DNA from: Nymphaea colorata
Lineage: Eukaryota; Streptophyta; Magnoliopsida; Nymphaeales; Nymphaeaceae
Reading direction: 5' to 3'
Assembly (NCBI RefSeq): GCF_008831285.2
Contig: NC_045147.1
Span: 14,052,854-14,116,853, forward strand
Length of the DNA: 64,000 nucleotides
Numbering within the stretch: position 1 is the stretch's first letter; each line of letters starts with the position of its first letter. Positions 22,985 through 34,945 of this stretch are shown here, in pieces. Below the pieces are notes generated by a model that saw only the letters and a program-made list of their open reading frames with translations, was not told the origin of the DNA and made no database searches. Both the position numbers and the translations under genes were made by a program.

Positions 22985-23800
22985 TCTTTGTTGATAACAA
23001 CGCTATTATTATTTTGTTTAGTGTCTTTACCTCCAAGGATGTAATTTCCTTATGGTTCATAATATGATTGTTAACAATAGTGACTTTCCTTTTGTTGGGA
23101 AGGTCCTATTTGATCATGTTAGATATTTGGCATACGCAAACTTAAAGATTTCAAGAGATATTTCAATTGACTTTTTTTTTTTGCAATGCATTCTTGTTGA
23201 TAACAATGTCATTATTATTTTTCTTGACTTCTTTACCTACATAGATGTCATTCCCTTATAGACCACAATGTTATTTTTAATAATAACAACCTCCCTTTTG
23301 TAGTGAAAATCTTGTTTTGTAACTTTTATATTTTCATCCTGCGTCAAACTAGACAACGTATTTGAAAGTCCTAGTTGTCCTGGAAAAATTTGGGAAGATT
23401 GATCAAGCTATTACATTGTTGAACAAGCCCCCATTTAGAGGCCATCATTGAACCCTAAATCTTCTTCAGCAAATGTTTATCATTATCCATCCTTGCATTT
23501 TTCATCCTAACTTCATAATCACTTTAAGATTAGGATTAATTCATTCTGCATGCACCATGCAGGGATCATCTTGCTTCGGTACCATGCTAAAAAACTTAAC
23601 AATAACATAAGTATGAGGTTTAACATGACTTTTTGCCACAGAAGGCTACCTTCGACCTTAAGGATCGATAACGTGAGAATTGATACACTTTGTCCCTTTG
23701 CAAGAAACTTTAGATATTTTCCTTTTTTTTTTACCCTACTTATTGATATCAATGTTATCATTATTTTTAATGACATTTGTGCCTACATATATATTATTTT
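22985..23800. repeat. Internal subrepeats in D1
   Basis: A module around TTGTTGATAACAA, an ATTATTATTTT run and a degenerate TTTACCTNCA starts at about 22,990 and 23,192, with a weaker third copy near 23,740. A second module (ACCATGGAAGGCCACC, then CTTAAGGAT, then GAGATTTGAT) occurs near 22,878 and, diverged, near 23,627. The same pattern is in D2 (30,800-31,800), so it predates the duplication. No protein is evident. Confidence 0.6.
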
Positions 23801-23824
23801 TATAAATTACATGAGTTAATGTTT

Positions 23825-24020
23825 ACATAGTAGTTAAACGAGTTAATGCTTACACGAGTTGACACTAAACGAGTTAACACCTAAGCGAGTTAAATGGGTT
23901 AAATGAGTCGAGTTGAATTTCGATTTTGTGTAGTCGAGCTTGAGCTTGTTATAAGAAACTTGAGTCAAGTTCGAACCGAGCTCTAGTTTGAGTTTTTGAG
24001 TCAAGTGCTGGCTAAGCTTG
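23825..24020. repeat. Low-complexity GAGTTAAC/GAGTCGAG repeat
   Basis: Degenerate short motifs (ACGAGTTAA, AAACGAGTT, GAGTCGAGTT) repeated over about 200 bases; matched in D2 at 31,815-32,065, where one block is duplicated. Confidence 0.6.
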
Positions 24021-24272
24021 GGCTCAACTCGGCTCATGTGTAGCCATACCAAGACCCTATCATGGTCTGCTCAAATTTGAAGAAGCCAAACCTGGCCTAT
24101 ATCATACCGCAGCCCTACCTAAACCCTAGGGTCCCCCAAAGAATATTGGTTCCCCTCTGCCTAGATCCCCACACAGCTAAAATTTAACCATACCATCATT
24201 AGATGCCCTTACACATGTGCCCCCACATTGCATCAGAAGGCACATGGGAATGCAATAACTGCCTCGAGATCC

Positions 24273-24294
24273 ATATATATATATATATATATAT
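24273..24294. repeat. (TA)n microsatellite, D1
   Basis: Eleven TA units after GAGATCCA. The same site in D2 holds a much longer composite array (32,271-32,366). Confidence 0.9.
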
Positions 24295-24577
24295 TCTTTT
24301 GTTTTAGTATGTTCGGAATATAAATGTAAGGATTTAGCAACGAGATCTGTGGTGGGGAGGATTTGGTATTTTGATGCAATCACAAACCCTCAGCATGGTG
24401 TTATATGGTGTCAAGTTTGGTCTCACTTACTCATCCGGCACTTAGAAATATGTTCAAATATCTGTATGTTTAACCTCCTTTAACTTTAATGTTTACTTAG
24501 GAGAAAACTGAGTTACCCTTGTACATCATTCAACTAAAAACTTTTTGCATTTCAAAAAGTAACACACTAAATCATGA

Positions 24578-24641
24578 CTGTGACCACGAGATTCGAACCC
24601 TTGAATGTGAATTGTTTTGCTACTCAGTTGCGCTACACCCA
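24578..24641 (-). mobile_element. tRNA-derived SINE fragment
   Basis: On the minus strand TAGCGCAACTGAG (A-box-like, 24,623-24,635) is followed after about 25 bases by GGTTCGAATCTC (B-box-like, 24,588-24,599), the internal RNA polymerase III promoter layout of tRNA-derived SINEs. The matching place in D2 lacks it, so it inserted after the duplication. It is short and probably truncated; a true tRNA fold is not evident. Confidence 0.45.
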
Positions 24642-25058
24642 TTGATTTAACTTCCTTCTAACTTCGAAAATCACCTTAAGCACATTAACTCTGAGATTGA
24701 ATTGTAACAGAAGAGGGAGTTGGTGCAGGGTGAATCGACCTCTCTCAACAAGTGATGGGAAGTCCGTTTATGGGAGTTGCATAAGAGCTCTGCAACAATT
24801 ATACAGTGCCAATTCCATTAATTTATTTTGTTTTTGAAGGGACATGAAAAGATGGCCATCTCCTAATACAAATTTAGAATAAGATGAAACATGACGTACA
24901 TTTTGTCCATAACCGCCCTTTTTCATGAGCTTGAAATCTTAGCAATGTGAAGAACAGGACCATACGTTCAATCATAATTGAGGGCCCGATTCAAGGGCAG
25001 AGACAGGTACGCAAGTCCGATTTCAATACATCGGATCCTTTTTTTTTGGCAGATAAAT

Positions 25059-25130
25059 TCAGCCACGTATACCAATCAAGGCGGAGAGGGAGAGATTTCC
25101 GAGGGCCAGGGAGACGACGAAGTAAGCCAT
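25059..25130 (-). other. Short hydrophobic ORF, D1 copy
   Basis: 23-residue frame MAYFVVSLALGNLSLSALIG plus three residues, ending TGA, inside the best-conserved part of the duplication. D2 has a frame of identical length at 33,152-33,223. Seven residues differ, so selection is doubtful. Function unknown. Confidence 0.25.
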
Positions 25131-26053
25131 TTTTATCACGTACCTTCTTCTTCTTATCTGTTCATGATACTTCCTCCTCGCTTTACGAGCCAAGGAAAAG
25201 ACATTTTCCCCGCAGCCCTGTTTGATGACCTGGTGCAAATCAAAACCGAAGAAGCGCAATACCAATGCAATCCAGGTTTTATTTTCCCAAAAAGAGAAAG
25301 AATCCAACACCCAATACGAAATCTGGATATCCAAATCCATGAAAAAGCGCTTCAGGGATCATGTGTGGATCTACTAAGGCAAGTGGAAGGCCGAAAGCAT
25401 TATTACCGGGACATGGATTTCTGGATCTGCTGGACTTGTGGGCCCTGTGACCCTGTTTGTTTCGCAGGAAACAGATGCATTTTCCTGAGAAAAGGGCCGT
25501 CACGTAACGTAAACGGGTCCCACGATGAGCGGTCAGCCCACGGGAGCAGGTAGTGGAGAATATTTCCCGAGGGGCGCCCCTTGTTTTCATGGTTTCGTTT
25601 TGGTGGGAACCCTTTTCCCGCATAAAAAGACACGGAGAGGTGAAGAAGGGACCGACTGCCAGAGGTTTATTGCTTTATTTAGCTTTTTCTTCAAAATAGT
25701 ACGCACTTTATTAGACATTTTTCATATTCCCACTTTATTTTTCTTACATTCTCGAATTCGTCCTTTACCTTTTTTTCAACCAGTGGGGTTATAACTTATA
25801 AACCGTTTTAACAGTTAGATTTAGTCATATTTGATTGGAATTCTATTAATTATCATTCAATTAAACCACTATTTGTAGTCTAAAAAAATAACACAATGAA
25901 ACGTGACAACAGAGGCGGAGCCACATATGCACCCGGTGTGAGCAGTTGCCCACACCAACTCCTCAAAATTTCTTTATTTTCAATGTAATTTTCAAATATT
26001 TGGTTTGTTATATATATGAGTGCTCTTTTGGACATATAATCTGTAGCCCCCTT

Positions 26054-26057
<4 letters not shown>

Positions 26058-26106
<49 letters not shown>
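26058..26106. repeat. (TA)n microsatellite
   Basis: About 24 TA units, just upstream of the near-identical 283-bp block. Confidence 0.9.
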
Positions 26107-26108
<2 letters not shown>

Positions 26109-26137
26109 CGATTTAATACAGTGGCAATGAAAGAGAG

Positions 26138-26420
26138 GGATCAGCATTGTTTTGGAAGCATCTGGCAGATTTTTTTCCAAGGTGGTAGTTGGCGAAACCA
26201 CCACGAGTTAAAGTTTTTTGTAGTCGTATGGAGTCGTTGTTCTACCATTATGTGAAACTTTTGACAAAACTTGTCGAGATCTTGTTTCTGTGAAGCGTGG
26301 AGACGGCCATGGATGAAGTTAGAGCAGGTGGAATCAATCGTCTTCTAATCCGTAAGAAGGCAGAAAGGATAACCATGATCGACTGACATGATCAGAGTAG
26401 GGCCGCCCCCCCATCACATG
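26138..26420. repeat. 283-bp block almost identical between D1 and D2
   Basis: From GGATCAGCATTG to CCATCACATG this matches 34,254-34,536 with only two substitutions and no indel, while flanking sequence differs several times more. It contains a small hairpin (GGTGGT, 10-base loop, ACCACC) and a 40-codon frame without a known motif. Just after it D1 carries a second, diverged copy of the GATCAGAGTAGG segment (26,477-26,545) that D2 lacks. Confidence 0.7.
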
Positions 26421-26694
26421 AAACGATCACCATCACACTGTAGAATTCATAAGAAATTGGTTCCGGCAGTCGGTACGATCAGAGTAGGCCCACCCCAATC
26501 ACATGAAACGACGACCACCACACTACAAAATTAATAAGAAATATGGATCGGATAGTAGATATACATTGCATGCATGTTTTCTCTTTTGAGAGTCGCTCTA
26601 TCTGCTAAGAATGCATGTATGTCTCTCCTTCGATAGGCTCACTTAAGTGCGGAGTCAGGATTTTATCTTTAGGGAGAGGAATAGTCCTATATAG

Positions 26695-26930
26695 GGGTGA
26701 ACAAACCGACTCGTTAAAGCTCGGCTCGTGAACAAGTTCGAGCCGAGTCATTTAGTTAACGAGTTGTTTAAATAATCAAGTTGAGTTCGATCTCAACACG
26801 TAACTGTCGAGCTGGAGCTCGAGCTGCTTCCATCAAGCTATTCTCGAGCTCGAGCCGAGTTTCGAGGTTTCATTTCTCGAGCCGAGCTCGAGCTGACTGA
26901 ACTCGAGCTCGACTTAACTCGTGTTCGCCC
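26695..26930. repeat. GAGCTCGAG-rich degenerate repeat, D1
   Basis: Repeated palindromic motifs of the type CTCGAGCTCGAG and GAGCCGAGT, a sequence class common in plant intergenic DNA. Matched in D2 at 34,720-34,945. Confidence 0.6.
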
Positions 26931-28379
26931 CTAGTCCTACAATCAGCACTAAATAAAATTTTTGAAAATTTTTAACCGAAGTTATCCCGAAGAGGCTCAA
27001 GCCCCTCCCCATTTCTCTTTTCCTGTTGAGTTCATGATTGCTGTGGGATCCAAGGTCACCCATATTTTCACAAACTTTTTATAATGGTAAAACTAAAATT
27101 TTGAAAAAAATTAATCGGTAAAGGCCCACCTAGACATTTGTTGGCCTTGATCATGGATCAATAGTCCATCCAGATATGATTGGCGGCCCCAGTGTCTAGG
27201 TATTGACATTCATCTCCAACATCAACTTGCCGTTGGCGGAACCAAAAATTTTAATTGAAGATATTAATTTAAAAAGTATTAGACACTTCAATTGATTGAA
27301 GGCACCAACATCCAATAAGAAATGGTTAAACGCATGACAGTGAATCAGCAATCAATATTGTTCTATCCATTTATTGAAAAACATGTAAAATATATATGTA
27401 AGTATATATATATATAATTTAATTGTAAAAGAAGAACCTCAATAAAAATGTCTACTTGGCACCCATGTATTATTAAATTGAACTGAATTTGAATCGGCTG
27501 ATTAATTCAGGCTAATTTTTATGACACTGGTAGTAACTAGTCTCGTTTTGCAGTGTTTACAGATATATTGTTTACCATCTTAATTTAATGGGATCAATCT
27601 TAAACGGATCTGGAGGCTGATCTAAATATGAAACCAAATGGGGATCCCATGGTGGGTAAGATACAACTATTACATATAATATAACCTTGTCCAATCCTTA
27701 GGGGTCTCGGACTTGGGCTCAAATTTCTAAAACCTAAACCAAAATCCAAATCTGCACAGGGATCCACTGGGCACCAATGCTTGTCCACCTTGCTTGTGTT
27801 AAGCATGTCACTAGCATTGAAGGGCATAGCATAGCTGTTTATGAGACTTGTGGACGGGTGAAAGTTTGGTCATCAATTTGATTCTTGTAGGCAATACAAT
27901 ACTTATTTGAACAAATGCATGACATTTTATTTGATGGGCGTACTATTCTCCATCCAATTTCTAAACCAACTTTAAAAAGAATTGGGCTTCCTAAATTTAG
28001 AGATGTCAATAAATCCGACTTGGATAAAATTTTTGATAAAACGGATCTTAGAAATCATTCATATATATATAAACATTCCATTAAGAAATTAAATCCAATT
28101 TAGATTTAAGAAATGACATAAATTCAAATTCAGATTTGAATAAATATCCAAAAGATCTGGCTGATTCAAATTTAGTTTTAAATAAATATCATGTATTCAA
28201 TATCCATCCATTTTGAAAGTCAGTTATTAACATTCCGTAGGTGCAGTCCATATTCAGTTCCAAAGTCGGATTCAAATTCAGGTGTGTTAAGAAATTGGAT
28301 TTAGTTCGTGAATTCGAATTCACATCCAGGTATAATAATATGGGTTTTAGTATCTAATGCATCCGAACTATTGGCATCT

Positions 28380-29080
28380 CTATCCTTAATTTTTTGTTTG
28401 GAGTGAAAGAGATGTGCATATATTGCTGCAGTTCCTTTCCGATCAAGAGATGCAAAAGATTGAGTAGAAAACGTCCAAACGAAGGCTTATGCTATGATTT
28501 CAAAAAATTACTCATGGCGTGACAATCACGAAGAAAGGAGAACAGATTATCAACGTTATTAGAAATTTGTTCTAATAATCATTTGGCGCAATTTGTTTTC
28601 TGTGATTCTATCTCACAGAGGATGTCTTTGTAGCTTCTCTGCTGTCGAGGTATCTTCTGCCAAGTTCTTATTCGTGGAGTTGCTTTCTCATCCATGAACG
28701 TTGCTGCTCTTTCTTCATCTAATGCGTCTTCTCTTCTCTTGTTCGCTGTCATATGTAACTCTAGATTATGAAACATGTTACTTTACATGTTCTTGTTGTG
28801 CTTTTTCTGGTGCATATGTTATAATAGGTATGATTTTAAAATTTTAGGCCAATTTTTTGCATTTTGATGTCATCATCATTTCTATGTAGAGCCAGAGAAT
28901 ACTGGAGACTTCAATTTAAGAGAGTTTATCTTGTCAGTGTAGTATGAAGTGGATTAGAAGCAAGTTAGTCCAAGATGTATACAGTGCATTTTTATGAAAA
29001 TTAGAGAAAATGGGTCTAATTCTTAAATCATGAGATGTATATAGCAACATGTAATTTCTTCTATTTTTTTGGTATGTCTC
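28380..29080 (+). other. Orphan copy of the ZUFSP-gene upstream region
   Basis: Collinear with 36,760-38,250, which lies upstream of the protease gene at 40,085. Parts such as 28,690-29,060 are nearly identical. At 28,650 the copy jumps from CTGCTGTCGAGGTAT directly to TTCTGCCAAG, which in D2 are separated by about 400 bases starting GTATGTTCTGG (splice-donor-like); the shared AGGTNTTCTG suggests a microhomology deletion. No coding exon follows before the breakpoint at 29,411. Confidence 0.5.
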
Positions 29081-29411
29081 TCAATGTGATATACTCCTAA
29101 TAAAAAAACACGTTAAATACGTGTTAAACAAGTCAGTCGTGTATAAAGCGGCAATTAGATGCGTCTTTGTTAAAAAAATGCCAAAAAATAAAAAACCTGA
29201 AAAAGGGTATTATACTTGTTTTTCGATTTTTTGTATTTTTTATTAATTTTTTTTATAATTTTCATGATTTATTAAATGTCCTGAAATTTTTTAAAAATTT
29301 GCCGAGGTTTTCTTAAGTTATTCTCGAGATATACAACTGTTGGTATTATACCTAAGAAATACACGATATATTAATTGATAAAGATATCTAAGTTGGAATT
29401 TAAGATATCAA

Positions 29412-29607
29412 AACTCAGTGAGGCAGATGGCGCACTCCGGGGTCGCGCCCGCGAGCTCCACTCCGGACGAGTACACCAGCGCCGGTGAAGCTGGAATGGC
29501 GACAGTGGCAGAAGCGGCGGGCTTGGTTGACTCCGACGGGTCGTGAGCGGCCTCCACCAGCGGGCGGCCGCATGGATGGCGAGGCTGCAAGCGAGCGAGC
29601 AAATGAG
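29412..29607 (-). pseudogene. Third RING-H2 (ATL) copy, internal fragment only
   Basis: Minus-strand frame running from [18 protein letters not shown] through the linker to CAICLTEF, where it is cut off, so only the first two zinc cysteines remain. It corresponds to about 13,440-13,650 of the left-arm gene, with a 3-6 base loss (KA missing) and several substitutions (for example TPECAI). It is bounded on the low side by D1 and on the high side by the foldback repeat, with no start codon or promoter. Clearly non-functional. Confidence 0.85.
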
Positions 29608-30487
29608 TGATGTTCTTCTTCGAAGGAGAAGCTTCTTTCCACGCATTTCCACTGTTTGCATCCATTCCTGTAGTTTTCCCTGTGGAATTATCGCCGTAGC
29701 TTTTGAACCCATTAAATTGTTGATGTTCTTCCTCGAGGGAGAAGCTGCTTTACACGCTGCATTCTAAAAAATGACTGCTTTACATGCTGCTGGGCAGCTC
29801 AAGAAGCAAAGCAAAACCATTTTAGTCATTTTTTGGGCAGTTCAAGAAGAAGCAAAACCATTTTACTCATTTCTCCCTCCATTCATTCTCTTCAGTCCTG
29901 CCGAAACAGCTGGACTCCGCCTTTTCCCGGCGTCGGAGTCCGACGGACGTGTGGGGATATTGGACGGAATGATGAGGTGGACTTGTGGGCCCCGACAAGA
30001 GGCAGGTTTTCTTTAACTGCCCAACAAATGACTAAAATGGTTTTGCTTTGCTTCTTGAACTGCCCAACAGCGTGTAAAGCAGTCATTTTTTAGAAAGCAG
30101 GAGCGTGTAAAGCAGCTTCTCCTTCAAGGAAGAACATCACTCAATTCCGGTTCAAGAAAATGTTCCTGATTATAAAGTCACATTGGTGACAGCTAAGATG
30201 GTAAAAGTACATTTTTTTTTTAAATATTGTTTATAATTCTTTAAAGAATGACCTCACTTAATTTTCACGAAAACTGTCTTACAAAGGCTTGAAGACGAAA
30301 AGCTCACGCTGCAATTTTTTTTTTTTTAAGATTACTTCTACCACTAAATTATGTTCCTGTCAATTTTTTGTTTGCTAACAAAAATTTTACTTTAAGTCAG
30401 TATTTGACATTTTTTTACGTGAAAATTAGACAATACTGATTAATGTATGACATTTATTTAATTGAAAATAATAAAGGAAACTTCAAT
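29608..30487. repeat. Foldback-type repeat, copy B
   Basis: Two opposed arms: 29,609-29,880 is a direct copy of 368-650, and about 30,005-30,487 is the reverse complement of 1-660 lacking 408-545. The arms share CTGCTTTACACGC and GGGCAGTTCAAGAAG motifs and surround about 120 bases of unique sequence. The 36-bp motif occurs at 29,609, 29,722 and inverted near 30,104-30,138; loss of the stretch between two motif copies explains the shorter right arm. The right end (TTCAATTAAATAAATG type) also marks the start of D1. Confidence 0.65.
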
Positions 30488-32266
30488 CCTATCAGCCTCC
30501 ATTAGATCTTTTCTCATATACACCCATAAAAGAAAAAAAAAAAAGGGCTAGTGTAAACCCCAAAACAACCACCATGAAACCATGGCTCTTACATTTCTGC
30601 ACTTTGCATATATTCACTCAATGTTAGTTGGTCACCTGTAATCTAAGAAAGAAGTCATCCGCACGGTTTTCTTGGCATATCACCTTCGTTAGTGACTTAT
30701 GTTCTCTTTTTCTACTTCAAAAACATTTTAAAAAAAAATCCCAACTACTGCACACATGAATGTTGTTTAAAAAACAACAAAAATATGAGATTTAATGTAG
30801 TTTTTCACCATGGAAGGCCACCATCGGCCTTAAGGATAGATGGGATGAGATTTGATATTTATACTCTTTGTTTTTCATAATCTCTAGAGATTTCATTTTT
30901 TTTTTTGCAACTCCCAAGTCAACGCCTCCCCTTGTTGATAACAACACTATTATTATTTTGTTTGGTGTATTTATCTCCATGGATGTAATTTCCTTATGGT
31001 TCATAATATGATGGCTAACAATAATGACTTTCCTTTTATTGGGAAGGTCCTATTTGATAATGTTAGATATTTCGCATACACAAACTTAAAGACATTTGAA
31101 AAGTCCAAGAGATACTTTCAACTAATCTTTTTTTTTTTTTTTTTGCAGTGTCAAATTGATGACCCTCCTTGTTGATAACAATGCCATTATGATTTTTCTT
31201 GACTTGTTTACCTACACAGATGTCATTCCCTTATAGAACACAATGTTATTTTTAATAATAACAACCTCCCTTTTGTAGTGAAAAAATCTTGTTTTGTAAC
31301 TTTAATTACTTTGCATAATGCCTTGTATGTTCATCCTCCCTCAAACTAGAGGCTGTATTTGAAAGTCCAAGTTGTCCTGGAAAAGTTTGGGAAGATTGAT
31401 CGAGCTATTACATTGTTGAACAAGCCCCCATTTAGAGGCCATCATTGAACCCTAAATCTTCTTCATCAAATGTTTATCTTTATCCATCCTTGCATTTTTC
31501 ATCGTAACTTCATAATCACTTTAAGATTAAGATTAATTCATTTTGCATGCACCATGTAGGGATCATCTTAATTCGATGTCATGCTAGAAAACATAACAAA
31601 TGACATAAGTAAGAGGTTTAACATGACTTTTTGCCACACAAGGCTACCATCGACCTTAAGGATTGATAAAGTGAGAATTGATACACTTTGTCCCTTTGCA
31701 AGAAACTTTAATATTTTTCGTTTTTGTTTTTGTAATGGCAAGTTGATGACCCTGCTTATTGATATCAATGTTATCATTATTTTTAATGACATTTTTGCCT
31801 CGATATATATTATTTTCACAAGTTACATGAGTTAATGCTTACACGAGTTAACACTAAACAAGTTAACCCCTAAACCAGTTAAATGGGTTAAACACACGAG
31901 TTAACACTAAACAAGTTAACGCCTAAACCAGTTAAATGGGTTAAACGAGTCGAGTTCAATCTTGATTTTGTGTAGTCGAACTTGAGTTTGCTATAAAGAG
32001 CTCGAGCTCTAGTTTTTTGAGTCGAGTCAAATAGAGCTGGCTAAGCTCATGCTCAACTCAACTCGACTCGAGTGCAACCTTACCTAGGCACTATCAAGGT
32101 CTGCTCAAGTTTGGAGAAGTCAAGCCTGGCTTATATCCTGCCCGCAGCCCTACTTAATCCCTAGGCTTCCACACAGTTATAATTTAACCACATCATTAGA
32201 TGCCCTTACACATGTGCCCCCACATTGCATCAGAGGGCACATGCGAATGCGATAACTGCCCGGAGA

Positions 32267-32373
<107 letters not shown>

Positions 32374-33151
32374 AAGATATATTTGGGATCCTGAAAACAG
32401 ATTATATTGGGTAGATCGACTTGGAAATTTTTTTGTTTTGGTATTTCCGGAATATAAATGTATGGATTTAGCAACGAGAACTGTGGTGGGGAGGATTTTT
32501 GTATTTTGATGCAATCACAAACCCTCGGCATGGTGTTATATGGTGTCAAGTTTGGTATCAATTAGCAAGTTATCAATAACCGTTAGGCAATTAGAAATAT
32601 GTTCAAATATCTATATGTTTAACCTCCTTCAACTTTAATGTTTAATTAGGAGAAAACTGCATTACCTCCAAAGTTCCGGCTTAGCTGAGTTGGTTTACAG
32701 TACATCATTCAACTAGGGAAAAGAATAACATACTAAGACATGATTCTTCAACTTGGAATATCACCTTAAGCAAATTAACTATGAGATTGAATTGTAACAG
32801 AAGAGGGAGTTGGTGCAGGGTGAATCGACCTCTCTCAACAACTGCAGTAACTCACCACACCGGGGAAAATGTAAAATAAGTTTTTCATGGGGAGTCCATT
32901 TGTGAGAGTTGAATAAGAGCTGAAGAGACGGCCATCTCCCAATGCAAATTTAGAATAAGATGAAGCATGACGTACATTTTGTCCGTAACCGTCCTTTTTC
33001 ATGAGCCTGAAGTCTTTGCAATGTCAAGAATAGAACCATACATTCAATCATAATTGAGTGCCCGATTCAAGGGCAGAGACAGGTCCCATTTCATGTCGTG
33101 AACAAACTAAGCCGCTGATTTTTAATACATCGGATTATTTTTCTGATAAAT

Positions 33152-33223
33152 TCAGCAACCTATAGCAATCATGGCGTAGAGGGTGAGATTTCCGAGGGCC
33201 AGGGAGACGAAGAAGTAAGCCAT
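33152..33223 (-). other. Short hydrophobic ORF, D2 copy
   Basis: 23-residue frame MAYFFVSLALGNLTLYAMIA plus three residues; same length and stop position as 25,059-25,130. Not recognised. Confidence 0.25.
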
Positions 33224-34719
33224 TTTTATCATGTACCTTGTTCTTCTTGTCTGTTCATGAGACTTGACTTCTTCCTAGCGTTACGAGCCAGGGAAAATAC
33301 ATTTTCACAGCCCGGAGCCCTGTTTGATGGCCTGGTGCAAATCAAAAACGCCCTTCACCCGAAGTAATGCACTTCATTGAAGAAGCGCAATACCAATGGA
33401 ATCCAGGTTTTATTTTCCCAAAAAAAGAAAGAAGAATTACGAAATCTTGATGTCCAAATCCATGAAAAAAGCGCTTCAGGGATCATGTGTGGATCTAGTG
33501 GAAGGCCGTGAGTATTACCGGGACTTGTCGGCCTTGTGGCCCTGTTTGTTTCGCAGGAAACGGATGCATTTTCCCGAGAAAAGGGCCGTCTTTGTGGCAG
33601 CAGGTAACGTCCCACAATGTGCGGTCAGCCCACGGGATATTGACCTGTCAAGCCTGGCCTACCTCTGCCTGCTCGCCCGTCGTCATCGTCGCCACTCGTT
33701 GTCACTGTTATCACCAGATTCGCCGCCATTGCCGCTCACCGATGCTGCCTGTTGGACTCCCCTCGAGCCGTCAAACTGAACCGAGAGTCGAAACTTACGG
33801 GCTGGGTTCATGCCGACCCGGCCTTGCCCGACCCAACCGGGCCGACCGACAAGTACTCGGGTCGAAACCGGGCAGACTTCTAGCGGGTTGGGCCAGCTCG
33901 ATGGCCAGCCATAAATTACAAAGCGACAATATTTTTCAGTTCTTTTATTGTTTACTTAAGGAAGACCATTTTCACTGTAAACTTCCTCAAACCATGTTAT
34001 TGTGCTTTCAAAGTTCTAGCTCTAGCTTGCTTTGGGACATGAATAGACTTATGGTGCATTTTTCATTGAGTGTCTCATTTGCCATTGTTTGTAGGAAACT
34101 GTATGAAACTTAATCAGTCGTAGGTCCTCACCTGAAAGTATTATATCGCTCCGGTCCGATCACCTGAGTATAAGGTACAGCTGTTGGAAGCTGTGTTCTC
34201 ATCAACATAGAGTATACATGTATATATATATTCAAGTGGAGACGAAAGAGAGGGGATCAGCATTGTTTTGGAAGCATCTGGCAGATTTTTTTCCAAGGTG
34301 GTAGTTGGCGAAACCACCACGAGTTAAAGTTTTTTGTAGTCGTATGGAGTCGTTGTTCTACCATTATGTGAAACTTTTGACAAAACTTGACGAGATCTTG
34401 TTTCTGTGAAGCGTGGAGACGGCCATGGATGAAGTTAGAGCAGGTGGAATCAATCGTCTTCTAATCCATAAGAAGGCAGAAAGGATAACCATGATCGACT
34501 GACATGATCAGAGTAGGGCCGCCCCCCCATCACATGCACCAGACTACAAAATTGATAAGAAAAATGGATCGGATGGTGGATATACATGCTAACAGTGCAT
34601 GCATGTTTCCTCTTTTGAGAGTCGTTGTATCTGCTAAGAATGCATGTATGTCTCCCCTTGGGTCACTTAAGTGCAAAGTCAGGATTTTATCTTTAGGGAG
34701 CGGAATAGTCCTACATAGG

Positions 34720-34945
34720 GGTGAACAACAAGTCGTCCGGCCGACTCGTGAACGAGTTCGAGCCGAGTCATTTGCTTAACAAGTTGTTCAAATAATCAAG
34801 TTGAGTTCGAACTCAATACGTAACTGTCGAGCTGGAGCTCGAGCTGCTTCCATCAAGCTATTCTCGAGCTCAAGCCGAGTCGAGTTTCGAGGTTTCATTA
34901 CTCGAGCCGAGCTCGAGCTCGACTTGGCTCGTGTTCACCCCTAGT
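34720..34945. repeat. GAGCTCGAG-rich degenerate repeat, D2
   Basis: Counterpart of 26,695-26,930, with small deletions and an added GTCGAGTTTCGAGG stretch. Confidence 0.55.

Larger units (their letters stand above)
22823..29411. repeat. Direct duplication, copy 1 (D1)
   Basis: Collinear, same orientation, with 30,445-38,498. Anchors: 22,880 with 30,805; 23,640 with 31,620; 24,200 with 32,190; 25,330-25,550 with 33,440-33,630; 26,138-26,420 with 34,254-34,536; 27,000 with 35,000; 28,380-29,080 with 36,760-38,250; 29,390 with 38,480. Identity is patchy, from near-identical blocks to about 85 percent. The copy ends abruptly at 29,411 (GATATCAAAA), where a RING-H2 fragment starts. No full gene was found inside. 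Confidence 0.85.

Noticed and set aside
24977..25553. 191-codon plus-strand frame in D1
   Set aside because: The D2 counterpart is interrupted by indels, composition is not protein-like, and no motif was found.
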